A stretch of 64,000 nucleotides of DNA from JBBBNV01 sp037137075 (GTDB lineage: Bacteria > Bacillota > Bacilli > Paenibacillales > NBRC-103111), in the NCBI RefSeq assembly GCF_037137075.1, contig NZ_JBBBNV010000002.1:248001-312000 (forward strand), written 5' to 3'. The position numbers and the translations under genes are program-made. The stretch's first letter is position 1, and each line of letters begins with the position of its first letter. The notes under the pieces were generated by a model. That model saw only the letters and a list, made by a program, of their open reading frames with translations, was not told the origin of the DNA and ran no database searches. Shown one piece after another: positions 34,875 to 43,490 of the stretch.

Positions 34875-35603
34875 ATGAAAGGTGTTATACTCGCGGGCGG
34901 CTCCGGCACGAGACTGTCTCCCTTGACCCGCTTTCAAAACAAGCATCTGCTTCCCGTTGGCAGGCAGCCTATGATTTATTATGCCGTGCAAAAGCTGAAG
35001 GAAGCCGGGATTGACAATCAGCTGCTCATAACGGGGCGGTCTGTCAGCGGCGGCTTCACAACCATGCTTGGCAGCGGCCAGGAGTTCGGGGTGGACCTCA
35101 CCTACCGGATACAGGAAAACCCCGGCGGCATTGCAGAGGCTCTTCTGCTGGCAAAGCCCTTCATCGGGAAGGGAGAGAAGTTTGTTGTGCTGCTGGGCGA
35201 CAATCTGTTCTCGGACTCCCTTGCAGCTCATGTACAGCAGTTCGCCGCAAGCGAACCCGGGCTGGCGTCTGTTCTGCTTACCGAGGTGGACGATCCCGAG
35301 CGGTATGGTGTTCCGGAATTAAATGCCGGCCGTATTGTGCGGATTGAGGAGAAGCCGCAGGTGCCGAAATCCAATTATTGTGTGACGGGCATCTATATGT
35401 ACGATAGCTCCGTGTTTGAGGTTATTACTACTATACAGCTATCGGCAAGGGGCGAGCTGGAGATTACGGACGTGAATAATGTATACGCTGCGCAAGGCAA
35501 GCTGTCCTTTGACGTGCTTACGGGATGGTGGACGGATGCAGGGACGTTCGGGTCCATGCACGAGGCGGCGGGAAAGCTGCTGAAGGATGAGGAGCTGCAT
35601 TGA
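34875..35603 (+). CDS. Sugar-1-phosphate nucleotidyltransferase (SpsI/RmlA-like)
   Basis: A 242-residue enzyme. The nucleotide-binding signature GVILAGGSGTRLSPLT is at the start, then FQNKHLLPVGRQPMIYY, LLGDNLF and EEKPQVPKS. It is the short form, like B. subtilis SpsI, of glucose-1-phosphate thymidylyltransferase; the product is probably dTDP-glucose, entry to rhamnose and other deoxysugars. The other Rml enzymes are not in the window. ATG 34875 follows AAGGAGG. A small inverted repeat (GGAGCTG / CAGCTCC, 35591-35612) overlaps the stop. Confidence 0.8.
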   Translation: MKGVILAGGSGTRLSPLTRFQNKHLLPVGRQPMIYYAVQKLKEAGIDNQLLITGRSVSGGFTTMLGSGQEFGVDLTYRIQENPGGIAEALLLAKPFIGKGEKFVVLLGDNLFSDSLAAHVQQFAASEPGLASVLLTEVDDPERYGVPELNAGRIVRIEEKPQVPKSNYCVTGIYMYDSSVFEVITTIQLSARGELEITDVNNVYAAQGKLSFDVLTGWWTDAGTFGSMHEAAGKLLKDEELH

Positions 35604-35648
35604 CTCAGCTCCGCTTGACAACTAGTACGAAAGAAAGGAGCCGTATCG

Positions 35649-36782
35649 TTGAAAAAACGTTTGCAAGCTTCACACGGCCGGAAGCGGGGGGCTGAAGCGG
35701 GTTACGCGCATGGATATGCATTTGGCCGCCGCGAAGCCGTTCTCCGCTCGACGGCCAGCGAGTTAACGCCCCGGCTTCCCTACAAACTCTTGTTTGTACT
35801 GGAGAATTCGCCGGGCTTTCACTCCATTGATCGGGGGATAGCGTCCGCTCTGCCTCTCGTCTGTAAGGAATGGCAGATTGCCGGACCGTATGACGATCTG
35901 ACGGCTATCGTGAAGGAAACCCGGCCCGATGCGGTGCTGGTCTTAAACGCGATTCATTCCTGGACCGCACTGCAGCCGCATATCGCGAGTATCCGTTCCA
36001 GCGGAGTGCCCTGTCTGGTCTGGTTTGCCGATGATCCGTACTTTACGGATATGACATCCGGTATTGCGCCGGAATTTGATGCGGTCTTTACACATGAGGC
36101 GAGCTGTGTAGAGTTTTACAAAGAGGTGGGCTGCCGCAGTGTACACTATTTGCCGTTTGCCGGTTCGCCGGAGGTGTTTACGCCTACAGCCGTCGGGCTG
36201 CCCTACCGGACCGATATTTGCTTTGTCGGGATGCCGTTTTGGAACCGGGCCATTCTGATCGATGCCATCGCCCCGTTTTTGGCGGAAAAAAAGACGCTCA
36301 TTGCCGGGGCCTATTGGGATAGCCGGCTGGCGCGGTTCTCGCTGCTGAAGAACAGTATCCGACTCCAGGGCATTCAGCCTGCAGAGACGGCGCGGTTCTA
36401 CAGCGGTACGAAAATCGTGATTAATATTCACCGGGGGCACGATACGATGGATAATCCAAACAGCCGTAAAATACCGGCCCGGTCGGTCAATCCGCGGACC
36501 TTTGATATTTGCTCGGCGGGCGCTTTTCAGCTAACGGACGTACGGGAGGATCTGCCTGCTTTTTATACGCCGGGTGTGGATGTTGCTACCTTTCATACTG
36601 CCGAGGAGCTGCTTCACAAGCTGGATTATTATTTGCGCAATGAAGCCGAACGGGAGTGTATTGCATTGTCCGGTTTAGAGCGAACCCGCAGGGAGCACAC
36701 GTATGCGAAGCGTCTGGTACAGCTTCTCAATTTATCGTTAGGGGGGACGGTCCATGCATCCGGCGGCGTCACAAGCGGGTAA
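35649..36782 (+). CDS. CgeB-like glycosyltransferase (copy 1 of 3)
   Basis: A 377-residue GT-B enzyme of the CgeB/DUF3880 type. After a basic leader it has AGYAHGYAFGRREA, shared with its neighbours (see findings). The core has LVWFADDPYFTDM, CFVGMPFWNRA and the C-terminal NPRTFDICSAGAFQLTD and LERTRREHTYAKRL. B. subtilis CgeB is needed for outer spore-surface maturation. TTG 35649 follows AAAGGAG. It overlaps the next paralogue by 29 bp. Donor and acceptor unknown. Confidence 0.82.
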   Translation: MKKRLQASHGRKRGAEAGYAHGYAFGRREAVLRSTASELTPRLPYKLLFVLENSPGFHSIDRGIASALPLVCKEWQIAGPYDDLTAIVKETRPDAVLVLNAIHSWTALQPHIASIRSSGVPCLVWFADDPYFTDMTSGIAPEFDAVFTHEASCVEFYKEVGCRSVHYLPFAGSPEVFTPTAVGLPYRTDICFVGMPFWNRAILIDAIAPFLAEKKTLIAGAYWDSRLARFSLLKNSIRLQGIQPAETARFYSGTKIVINIHRGHDTMDNPNSRKIPARSVNPRTFDICSAGAFQLTDVREDLPAFYTPGVDVATFHTAEELLHKLDYYLRNEAERECIALSGLERTRREHTYAKRLVQLLNLSLGGTVHASGGVTSG

Positions 36783-37860
36783 GGCGGAGGGCTTCCGGCG
36801 CGGACAGTCGGCCGGGTACCGGCAAGGGCGATGCGTCGCCGCCTTGGCGCGGGTAGCCGGCAGCCCGGAGCCCAAACCGTTTTGGAATATCAAGCTTCTG
36901 TATGTGACGGCGGAGTTCGGCGTGTGCTATAACGCGATTGACAACGGAATCATAGAGTCATTGCAAGGAATGGTGCGCGAGCTGATCACCGCGAATGTAG
37001 AGCAGCCTCTGGCGGAGATCTGCAGAGAACGCCGTCCGGATGTTGTTTTGGTCTTAAACAGCATGGATGACGGTGTTGCCCGCCAGATGGATGACATCCG
37101 GAGCATGGGAATCCGGACGGCCATATGGCATTGTGACGATCCGTACTATTCGGATGTATCGCTGGAACGCTCGATTCATTACGATGTGGTGTTTACACAC
37201 GAGAAAAGCTGTGTACCGGCTTACCGGGAGGCGGGCTGTCCGAGAGTGTTTCATTTGCCGCTGGGGATGAATCCCCGTGTGTTCACGCCCAAGCAAGTGC
37301 CCCCGATGTACGAGACGGACATCTGCTTTATCGGCAATGCTTTTTGGAACCGGGTGGAGCTGTTTGATAAGCTGGCTCCTTATTTAGCGGGAAAACGGGT
37401 GATGATCGCCGGTTTATGGTGGCAGCGGCTGGATCACTACACGAAGCTGTCCAAAATGATCCGGAGCGGGGCATGGATGCATTTTGAAGAAACGGCCCGG
37501 TACTACAACGGCGCTAAGCTGGTCATTAATCTGCATCGGCGCCACGATGACGAATCCATTAATATGAATAGCCGGAGGCTGCCCTCGCTCTCGATTAACC
37601 CGCGGACGTATGAAATTAGCGCATGCGGAACACTTCAGCTGACCGATGCCCGGGAAGAGCTGCCGGATCAATACACACCGGGCCGGGAGCTGGTCACGTA
37701 TGACAGCGCGGAGCATTTGATGCAGATCATGGAATACTATCTGCGGCATGAAAAGGAGCGGATCGATATCGCGATGCAGGGTCTGGCGCGTACGCTGCGG
37801 GATCATACCTTCGATAAGCGCATGGCGGTGCTGCTTCGTACAGTTATGGAAGCAATGTAA
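36754..37860 (+). CDS. CgeB-like glycosyltransferase (copy 2 of 3)
   Basis: A 368-residue paralogue of the preceding gene. The leader reads EGFRRGQSAGYRQGRCVAA, followed by a catalytic core with AIWHCDDPYYSDV, CFIGNAFWNRVELF, INPRTYEISACGTLQLTD and LARTLRDHTFDKRM. The core is closer to copy 3 than to copy 1 by eye. ATG 36754 lies within the end of copy 1, with GGGGG upstream. It is probably a distinct linkage enzyme produced by tandem duplication. Confidence 0.82.
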   Translation: MHPAASQAGKAEGFRRGQSAGYRQGRCVAALARVAGSPEPKPFWNIKLLYVTAEFGVCYNAIDNGIIESLQGMVRELITANVEQPLAEICRERRPDVVLVLNSMDDGVARQMDDIRSMGIRTAIWHCDDPYYSDVSLERSIHYDVVFTHEKSCVPAYREAGCPRVFHLPLGMNPRVFTPKQVPPMYETDICFIGNAFWNRVELFDKLAPYLAGKRVMIAGLWWQRLDHYTKLSKMIRSGAWMHFEETARYYNGAKLVINLHRRHDDESINMNSRRLPSLSINPRTYEISACGTLQLTDAREELPDQYTPGRELVTYDSAEHLMQIMEYYLRHEKERIDIAMQGLARTLRDHTFDKRMAVLLRTVMEAM

Positions 37861-37960
37861 CAGCGGGAATCGCAGGAACGCGGGTACGGCCGTGAATGGA
37901 ATCGCTGTACGAAGGCGGAGCTGCGGTTGAAGCTATTTTACAGCAAGGAGGAGAGGAAGG

Positions 37961-39133
37961 ATGAGAAGAGCTGTGGGCGAAACGCGGCGCCGCACGATGA
38001 AGACAGGAAAAGCTCGCAGACATCGGAAGTCTGACGCTGCTGCCGTCCGGCTTGCGGAGCAAGGGCGTATGGCCGGTGCTGCTTCAGGCTGGGATCAGGG
38101 CTACCGCTTCGGACGCTGCCAGGCCATTATTAACAATAATCCACAGCCGGATCAAATCTTGTTTGACAAGAAAGTGCTGTATGTCACCTCCGGTCTCAGC
38201 GTGCCCTACGCTCCGCTGGATGCAGCCATTATCGAATCACTAAGCCGACTTGTGCGGGAAATCAATGTCGTAACGCCGAACGACGATATGACCGAGCAGG
38301 CTCGTCATATGAGGCCGGATTTGGTCCTGACTCTGGAGGGCATCCACAATTTCAAAGCGGAGAAAATCAAGCTGCTTCGTGAAATGGGCATTAAGACAGC
38401 GATTTGGCTGTCCGACGATCCGTACTATACCGATATTACGATCGGAATTGTGCCTCATTACGATTATGTCTTTACGCTGGAGCTCCAATGTGTGGCGCTT
38501 TACAAGCAATTGGGCTGCAAGAACGTGTATTATTTGCCGTTTGCGGTGAATCCGAAGGTGTTCACGCCGCAGCATGTGGGTCCGGCCTACAAAACCGACA
38601 TTTGCTTTATCGGCACGGCGTTTTGGAACCGCGTGGCTTTTTTTGACCAGCTGTCGGATTATTTGCAGACGAAAAAATATAGGTTCATCGGCCTGTGGTG
38701 GGACCGGCTGAAACAGTATAACCAGATGTCCAGCCGCATTCGTCTGAATACCTGGCTTAGCCCGGAGGAGACGGTTCAATATTACAACGGTGCCAAAATC
38801 GTCATCAACCTGCACCGGGCATTCGATGATCAAACCTTTAACCAAAACAGCCGCAAAATCCATGCGCTGTCGCTGAATCCGCGCACCTTCGAGATTGCGG
38901 GCTGCGGTACGCTGCAGTTGTCCGATATGAGAAGCGACTTGCAAAACTTTTACGAACCGGGGAAGGAAATTGTAACCTATTCCAGTCCCTCTGATTTGGT
39001 AAAAAAAATGGAATATTATTTAAATCATGAAGAAGATCGCCGCAACATTGCGTTCGCCGCACTGGAAAGAACCTTGCGGGAGCACACGTACCGCCGGCGG
39101 CTGTATCAATTGTTGACCCTAGTGTTTCAATAA
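37961..39133 (+). CDS. CgeB-like glycosyltransferase (copy 3 of 3)
   Basis: A 390-residue paralogue. The basic leader (RRRTMKTGKARRHRKS) is followed by ASGWDQGYRFGRCQA and the core AIWLSDDPYYTDI, CFIGTAFWNRVAFF, LNPRTFEIAGCGTLQLSD and LERTLREHTYRRRL. ATG 37961 follows AAGGAGG. The 100-bp gap before it contains no gene. Role as for copies 1 and 2. Confidence 0.82.
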   Translation: MRRAVGETRRRTMKTGKARRHRKSDAAAVRLAEQGRMAGAASGWDQGYRFGRCQAIINNNPQPDQILFDKKVLYVTSGLSVPYAPLDAAIIESLSRLVREINVVTPNDDMTEQARHMRPDLVLTLEGIHNFKAEKIKLLREMGIKTAIWLSDDPYYTDITIGIVPHYDYVFTLELQCVALYKQLGCKNVYYLPFAVNPKVFTPQHVGPAYKTDICFIGTAFWNRVAFFDQLSDYLQTKKYRFIGLWWDRLKQYNQMSSRIRLNTWLSPEETVQYYNGAKIVINLHRAFDDQTFNQNSRKIHALSLNPRTFEIAGCGTLQLSDMRSDLQNFYEPGKEIVTYSSPSDLVKKMEYYLNHEEDRRNIAFAALERTLREHTYRRRLYQLLTLVFQ

Positions 39134-39153
39134 TTCAGGAGGTGCTTTGTACG

Positions 39154-39459
39154 ATGGTAAGCAAGAAAAAAAATGCTGTTAACTCCTTAGCCGCCGGAGC
39201 GAACGAAGGGCGGGTCGTTCGGAAAAAGCGTGCGCCCGGCTCCAAAAGCAGCAGCCGCCCGGTCAAATTAATCCGCCGGCGGCATCGTTCGGCCAGACCA
39301 AATCCGAATCCGAATCCGGCGCATGGCCCCCATTACGGCAAGGAATACAATAAGGCATTCGACCTGGGGTATAACGAAGGCTTTGATGCAGGCTATGCAA
39401 AAGGCCTTGAGGATGGCATGACATCCCCGGGCCAGCCGGCCAAAAATCTGGAAAGCTAA
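39154..39459 (+). CDS. Small basic protein with Gly/Tyr-rich C terminus
   Basis: A 101-residue protein of no known family. Residues 1-50 are Lys/Arg/Ser-rich (KKRAPGSKSSSRPVKLIRRRHR); 51-60 are an Asn/Pro run; residues 62-90 carry the repeating pattern GYNEGFDAGYAKGLEDG, which matches the leader motif of the CgeB-like enzymes just upstream. It has no transmembrane segment and no cysteine. ATG 39154 follows CAGGAGGTG. It may be a scaffold or docking partner for those enzymes; this is inference. Confidence 0.65.
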   Translation: MVSKKKNAVNSLAAGANEGRVVRKKRAPGSKSSSRPVKLIRRRHRSARPNPNPNPAHGPHYGKEYNKAFDLGYNEGFDAGYAKGLEDGMTSPGQPAKNLES

Positions 39460-39608
39460 GCGGGATGGGAAAGTGACCATTTTATGATTTTTCGGCTGCA
39501 GGGTGATGTTCGTCCATGCGTATGGGCCATAAACTTCATACATTAATCTAACTTTGCAGGTGCTCCTGTAACGTGTGGCCTTACGCAAAAGAAGGCAGGT
39601 GAGCGGTG
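39460..39608. other. Short intergenic gap
   Basis: This 150-bp gap holds no gene. It carries the ribosome binding site AGGTGAG (39597) of the following GTG start. Confidence 0.4.
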
Positions 39609-40895
39609 GTGGCTAAGGTCAGAATGAAATTCAGAGTCAGGGCGAAACGGACCATGAAGGTGAGATCAGGCGGTAAACGCCGCCGTCTACACCGCACGAA
39701 GAAGCTGCGGCTGCGCAGAAGGCTTCGCCTGGCAAAACCGTTTTGCGCATTACCGGGCGGTGCAGCCGCTGCGGATACTTGGCCGGGAGCGCCGGGCATG
39801 AACATCATCGGCTATCACCGGGCGGAGACAGGGCTGGGAGAGTCGTGCCGCATGCTGGCGCAAGGTCTGCAGACGACACCGATTCCGTTTGCCATGCTTC
39901 ATGTCCAGGAAGGAAATAGCGCCCGGATGAGTGACAGGAGATGGGATCATAAGGAAGCGCCTCACCCGTTATTTCGAATGAATGTATTCCATCTTCAGCC
40001 CGATTCGTTCCATTTCGCTATCAGGCAGCTGGGCACGGAAGTGCTTCAGGGGCGGTTTAATATCGGCTATTGGCACTGGGACCTGCCGGACCTGCCCGAT
40101 CATATTCACCCCCATTTCAAGCATTTGCATGAGGTGTGGGTCCCGTCCCATTTTGCGCTTGATGCCGTCAGTCGTTCGTCCCCGGTGCCTGTTGTGCGGA
40201 TTCCTGTTCCTGTGCATGTCGGCATTCCGTTTACTCAGGATCGGACGTATTTCAGATTGCCGGAGAAGTCATTTTTATTCCTGTGCACGTCCGACATACG
40301 GAGCAGCGAGAAGGCCCGCTTGAATCCGCAAGGCGCCATTCGCGCGTTTCAGCAAGCCTTCTCGCCCCATGACAGCAATGTCGGTCTGGTCGTAAAAATG
40401 AATGGTCTGGATGCCGGTACGGGCGAGCGGGACCAAATCAAGCAGCATTTGAAGGGATGGCCGAATATTTATGTTTTGGATAAAACGCTGGGCCGTTCGG
40501 AATTTAATGCGCTTTTGCATGTTTGCAATGCCGTTATTTCCCTTCACCGCTCTGAGAGCGTCGGGTTGACGCTGGCCGAGGCGATGTATATCGGTAAGCC
40601 GGTCATCGGAACGAACTGGTCGGCCAATACGGATTTTATGAACAACAGCAACTCCTGCCCGGTTCATTATGAAGAAATACCGGTCGGTCAGGATATCGGG
40701 CCTTATCAGGCGCATCAGCGTTGGGCCGACCCGGACATTGAGCATGCGGCCCATTTCATGCGTCGGCTGCAAAGGGAAACGGAATGGCGCAAAGAAATTG
40801 CAGCCAAAGGGCAGATCACGATACGCACCCGTTATTCTCCGGAGGTGTGCGGCCTGCTGGCCATGAACCGGCTGGTGCGGCTGGGCCTGTGGTAG
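39609..40895 (+). CDS. GT4-type glycosyltransferase with polybasic N terminus
   Basis: A 428-residue GT-B enzyme. About 25 of the first 45 residues are Lys/Arg. The catalytic part starts NIIGYHRAETGLGESCR; FNIGYWHWDLPDLPDH marks the acceptor domain, and LHRSESVGLTLAEAMYIGKPVIGTN the donor-binding EX7E region. It is a close paralogue of the gene at 43491 (many blocks identical by eye). I preferred GTG 39609, five bases after AGGTGAG, over the GTG at 39606. Confidence 0.82.
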   Translation: MAKVRMKFRVRAKRTMKVRSGGKRRRLHRTKKLRLRRRLRLAKPFCALPGGAAAADTWPGAPGMNIIGYHRAETGLGESCRMLAQGLQTTPIPFAMLHVQEGNSARMSDRRWDHKEAPHPLFRMNVFHLQPDSFHFAIRQLGTEVLQGRFNIGYWHWDLPDLPDHIHPHFKHLHEVWVPSHFALDAVSRSSPVPVVRIPVPVHVGIPFTQDRTYFRLPEKSFLFLCTSDIRSSEKARLNPQGAIRAFQQAFSPHDSNVGLVVKMNGLDAGTGERDQIKQHLKGWPNIYVLDKTLGRSEFNALLHVCNAVISLHRSESVGLTLAEAMYIGKPVIGTNWSANTDFMNNSNSCPVHYEEIPVGQDIGPYQAHQRWADPDIEHAAHFMRRLQRETEWRKEIAAKGQITIRTRYSPEVCGLLAMNRLVRLGLW

Positions 40896-40986
40896 CCGGG
40901 CGTCCGGAATCGCTGGAGCTGTCTCCAGCCTCGTAAAGCCGTTATTTAAAACACGCATGACTAAAAAAGTGAGGTGAGTGGCTGTC

Positions 40987-42450
40987 ATGGGAATCGCCAT
41001 TATCAGCTCTTATCCGCCACGACGATGTGGCATTGCCGAATTTACGTACGATTTACGCCATGCAATTCTTTCAAGCGGTGAAAGCGAAGTGCCGATTATC
41101 GCGCTTACCCGGGATAAGGCCGATAACTACGGCTCTGAAGTGGTATTTAGTGTGCAGCAGGACCGGCTCGAGGACTACATTCAAGCTGCCGAATTTATTA
41201 ATCGTGCTCCGAACATTCAAGCTGTTTCCCTGCAGCATGAATTCGGTTTGTTTGGCGGCATATTCGGAAATTACATTGTGGAGCTGCTTTCCCGTCTGCG
41301 CAAGCCAGTCTACACCACCTTTCATACGGTGATTAACGACCCGCCCGAAGCATTAAGCCAAACGGCCATCGCCATCGGCAATTACAGCAGACGGGTCATA
41401 ACTCTTTCCCAAAGCGGGATTCGCTTTCTCCAGTCGACCTACAACATGCCGGAAAGCAAGCTGGTTCATATCCCGCTGGGCGTCGCCGCTGCTTCGGAAG
41501 AACAGCAGCAAGCCACTGTGAAGCAAAAGCTCGGCCTTGCCAATTATACCGTGGCCGTTACCTTCGGGCTGATTTCACCCAATAAAGGAATTGAAACGGT
41601 GCTTAACTCGCTGCCGGAGGTAATCAAGCATTCGCCCCAATTCATGTACTACATTCTGGGGGCAACCCACCCGGAAGAGCGCAGGCATCACGGCGAGGAT
41701 TACCGCAACCAGCTCATTGAAATTGTCCAGACGCACGGCCTGGAGAACAATGTGCGATTCATCCCCTACTTCTTATCCAATGAAGAGCTGCTGGAATATA
41801 TCATGGCCTGCGACATTTATATTACCCCTTATTTATACAAAGAACAGATCTCCAGCGCAACCTTGACACTTGCCGCTCATCAGGGCAAAGCGTTACTATC
41901 CTCCCCTTATTACTATGCGGAAGAGCTGCTCTCCGATGGATGCGGCATGCTGTTTCCCTTCCATGATGTGCCTGCTCTAACGAAGCAGCTGAACGAATTA
42001 ATCCGCAACGACGATCTCCGAAACCAGCTCGGTCAAGCGGTCAAAAATAAAACCGCCTCGTACACATGGCCCCAAGTCGGACGCACCTACTACGAAATGA
42101 TCATTAACGATAATTTGCATGATTATCAGGCATTGCTCGATTCGTTGAACCCTCAGCCGGCGTTATCGTCGCCTGCGCCGCCGCTTCAAGCCGCCAGGCT
42201 TTCCCGCCGCCTGCGCCGCCGCGCCCGTCTTAAGCGCCGCAGAGGATGGCGCCGCCGCAAAAGAGTGGCGCGTGATGGAATAAGGGTGCTTGCGGGCAAA
42301 CGGCGAAAAGCCGCGAAATTGGCAGGCTCCCGAAGGGCGTCCAAACTGCGCGTCCGGCCCGGCAAAATCAGCGGGCGGCTTCGAAAGGCGAGGAAAATCA
42401 GCGGGCTTCGGCGCAGCGCGCGTGCCAGGAAAGCAGGTGTTGCCGTTTGA
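40987..42450 (+). CDS. GT4-type glycosyltransferase with polybasic C-terminal tail
   Basis: A 487-residue GT-B enzyme. The N-terminal part is IAIISSYPPRRCGIAEFTYDL; the donor region has TFGLISPNKGIETVL, ITPYLYKEQISSATLTLAAHQGKALL. After about residue 395 a tail of about 90 residues is over 40% Arg/Lys (AARLSRRLRRRARLKRRRGW and on) with no fold signal. In its neighbours the basic segment is N-terminal; here it is at the other end. ATG 40987 is preceded by GAGGTGAG. It overlaps the next gene by 4 bp. Confidence 0.8.
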   Translation: MGIAIISSYPPRRCGIAEFTYDLRHAILSSGESEVPIIALTRDKADNYGSEVVFSVQQDRLEDYIQAAEFINRAPNIQAVSLQHEFGLFGGIFGNYIVELLSRLRKPVYTTFHTVINDPPEALSQTAIAIGNYSRRVITLSQSGIRFLQSTYNMPESKLVHIPLGVAAASEEQQQATVKQKLGLANYTVAVTFGLISPNKGIETVLNSLPEVIKHSPQFMYYILGATHPEERRHHGEDYRNQLIEIVQTHGLENNVRFIPYFLSNEELLEYIMACDIYITPYLYKEQISSATLTLAAHQGKALLSSPYYYAEELLSDGCGMLFPFHDVPALTKQLNELIRNDDLRNQLGQAVKNKTASYTWPQVGRTYYEMIINDNLHDYQALLDSLNPQPALSSPAPPLQAARLSRRLRRRARLKRRRGWRRRKRVARDGIRVLAGKRRKAAKLAGSRRASKLRVRPGKISGRLRKARKISGLRRSARARKAGVAV

Positions 42451-43472
42451 AGATTGTAATTATGGCCGGAGGAAAAGGAACCCGCTTCTGGCCTAAGAGC
42501 ACCACCGAACTGCCGAAGCAATTTCTTCCTATCATTTCAGAGCGAACCATGCTGCAGCTGACGTATGAACGGTTTGCACGCTGGCTTCCGGCATCCGCCA
42601 TGTATGTTGTCACTTCCGCCGAATACCGTCTTTTGGTTCAGGAGCAGCTACCTGAGCTATTGCCGGATCATATCATTATAGAACCGGAGCAGAAGGATAC
42701 AGGTCCTTGTATTGCTCTGACAGCGATGCATTTCCTGAAAAGGAACGACGACGAGGTGCTGGTCATGACGCCGTCGGATCATTATATGCCGGATAGTGCT
42801 TCCCTGCAAGCAGCCCTTCTGCAAGCGGAGCAGGCGGCCATGCGGGGGCGGGCCATCGTGACGCTGGGCATTGTTCCGACACGTCCTGAGACAGGGTACG
42901 GGTATATCCGGTCAGGCACTGAGCAGCCGGAGCTTCCCGGCATCCGGCCGGTGCATTCTTTTATCGAGAAGCCCTCGGCTGCAGCGGCCAAAGAGCTGCT
43001 GTGCCAGCCGGGCGTGTATTGGAATAGCGGAACGTTTATTTGGAAGCCGTCCACGATCGCGTACTATGTCGAGAAGCATCAGCCTCAGATGTGGCAGGCG
43101 CTGCTGGACAGCGGTCCGGATCTCGCTGAAGCGTATGCGCGGCTGCCCAGCATTTCTGTCGATTATGCCATTCTGGAGAAGGCCGATGAAATTTATACGA
43201 TTCCGGTGAATTTCGTTTGGGATGATGTCGGCTCCTGGTCAGCTCTGGAACGGGTGCTTCAGCCGGACGCCGACGGGAATTTGATTCAGGGCCGTGTGCT
43301 GGCCAGGCAGGCAAGCAATAACATTATCGTCTCCGGGCATAACCAGACTGTGGTAATTGGAGTTGAAGATTTAATCGTCGTGTCCACCGATCATGGTCTG
43401 CTGATTTGCCGCAAAGCGGAGGAGCAGCAGTTAAAAAACGCGATTAAGGACATACACACCTTGGAAGCGTAG
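42447..43472 (+). CDS. manC: Mannose-1-phosphate guanylyltransferase
   Basis: A 341-residue enzyme that makes GDP-mannose from mannose-1-phosphate and GTP. The motif IVIMAGGKGTRFWPKS is at the start; PKQFLPI, LVMTPSDHYM, FIEKP and WNSGTFIWKPS follow, all typical of ManC/type II GMPs. It lacks the extra phosphomannose isomerase domain. TTG 42447 overlaps the upstream stop (TTGA), so the two are coupled. GDP-mannose would feed the GT4 and other enzymes here. Confidence 0.88.
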   Translation: MKIVIMAGGKGTRFWPKSTTELPKQFLPIISERTMLQLTYERFARWLPASAMYVVTSAEYRLLVQEQLPELLPDHIIIEPEQKDTGPCIALTAMHFLKRNDDEVLVMTPSDHYMPDSASLQAALLQAEQAAMRGRAIVTLGIVPTRPETGYGYIRSGTEQPELPGIRPVHSFIEKPSAAAAKELLCQPGVYWNSGTFIWKPSTIAYYVEKHQPQMWQALLDSGPDLAEAYARLPSISVDYAILEKADEIYTIPVNFVWDDVGSWSALERVLQPDADGNLIQGRVLARQASNNIIVSGHNQTVVIGVEDLIVVSTDHGLLICRKAEEQQLKNAIKDIHTLEA

Positions 43473-43490
43473 ACGAAAAAGGAGCGTCCG

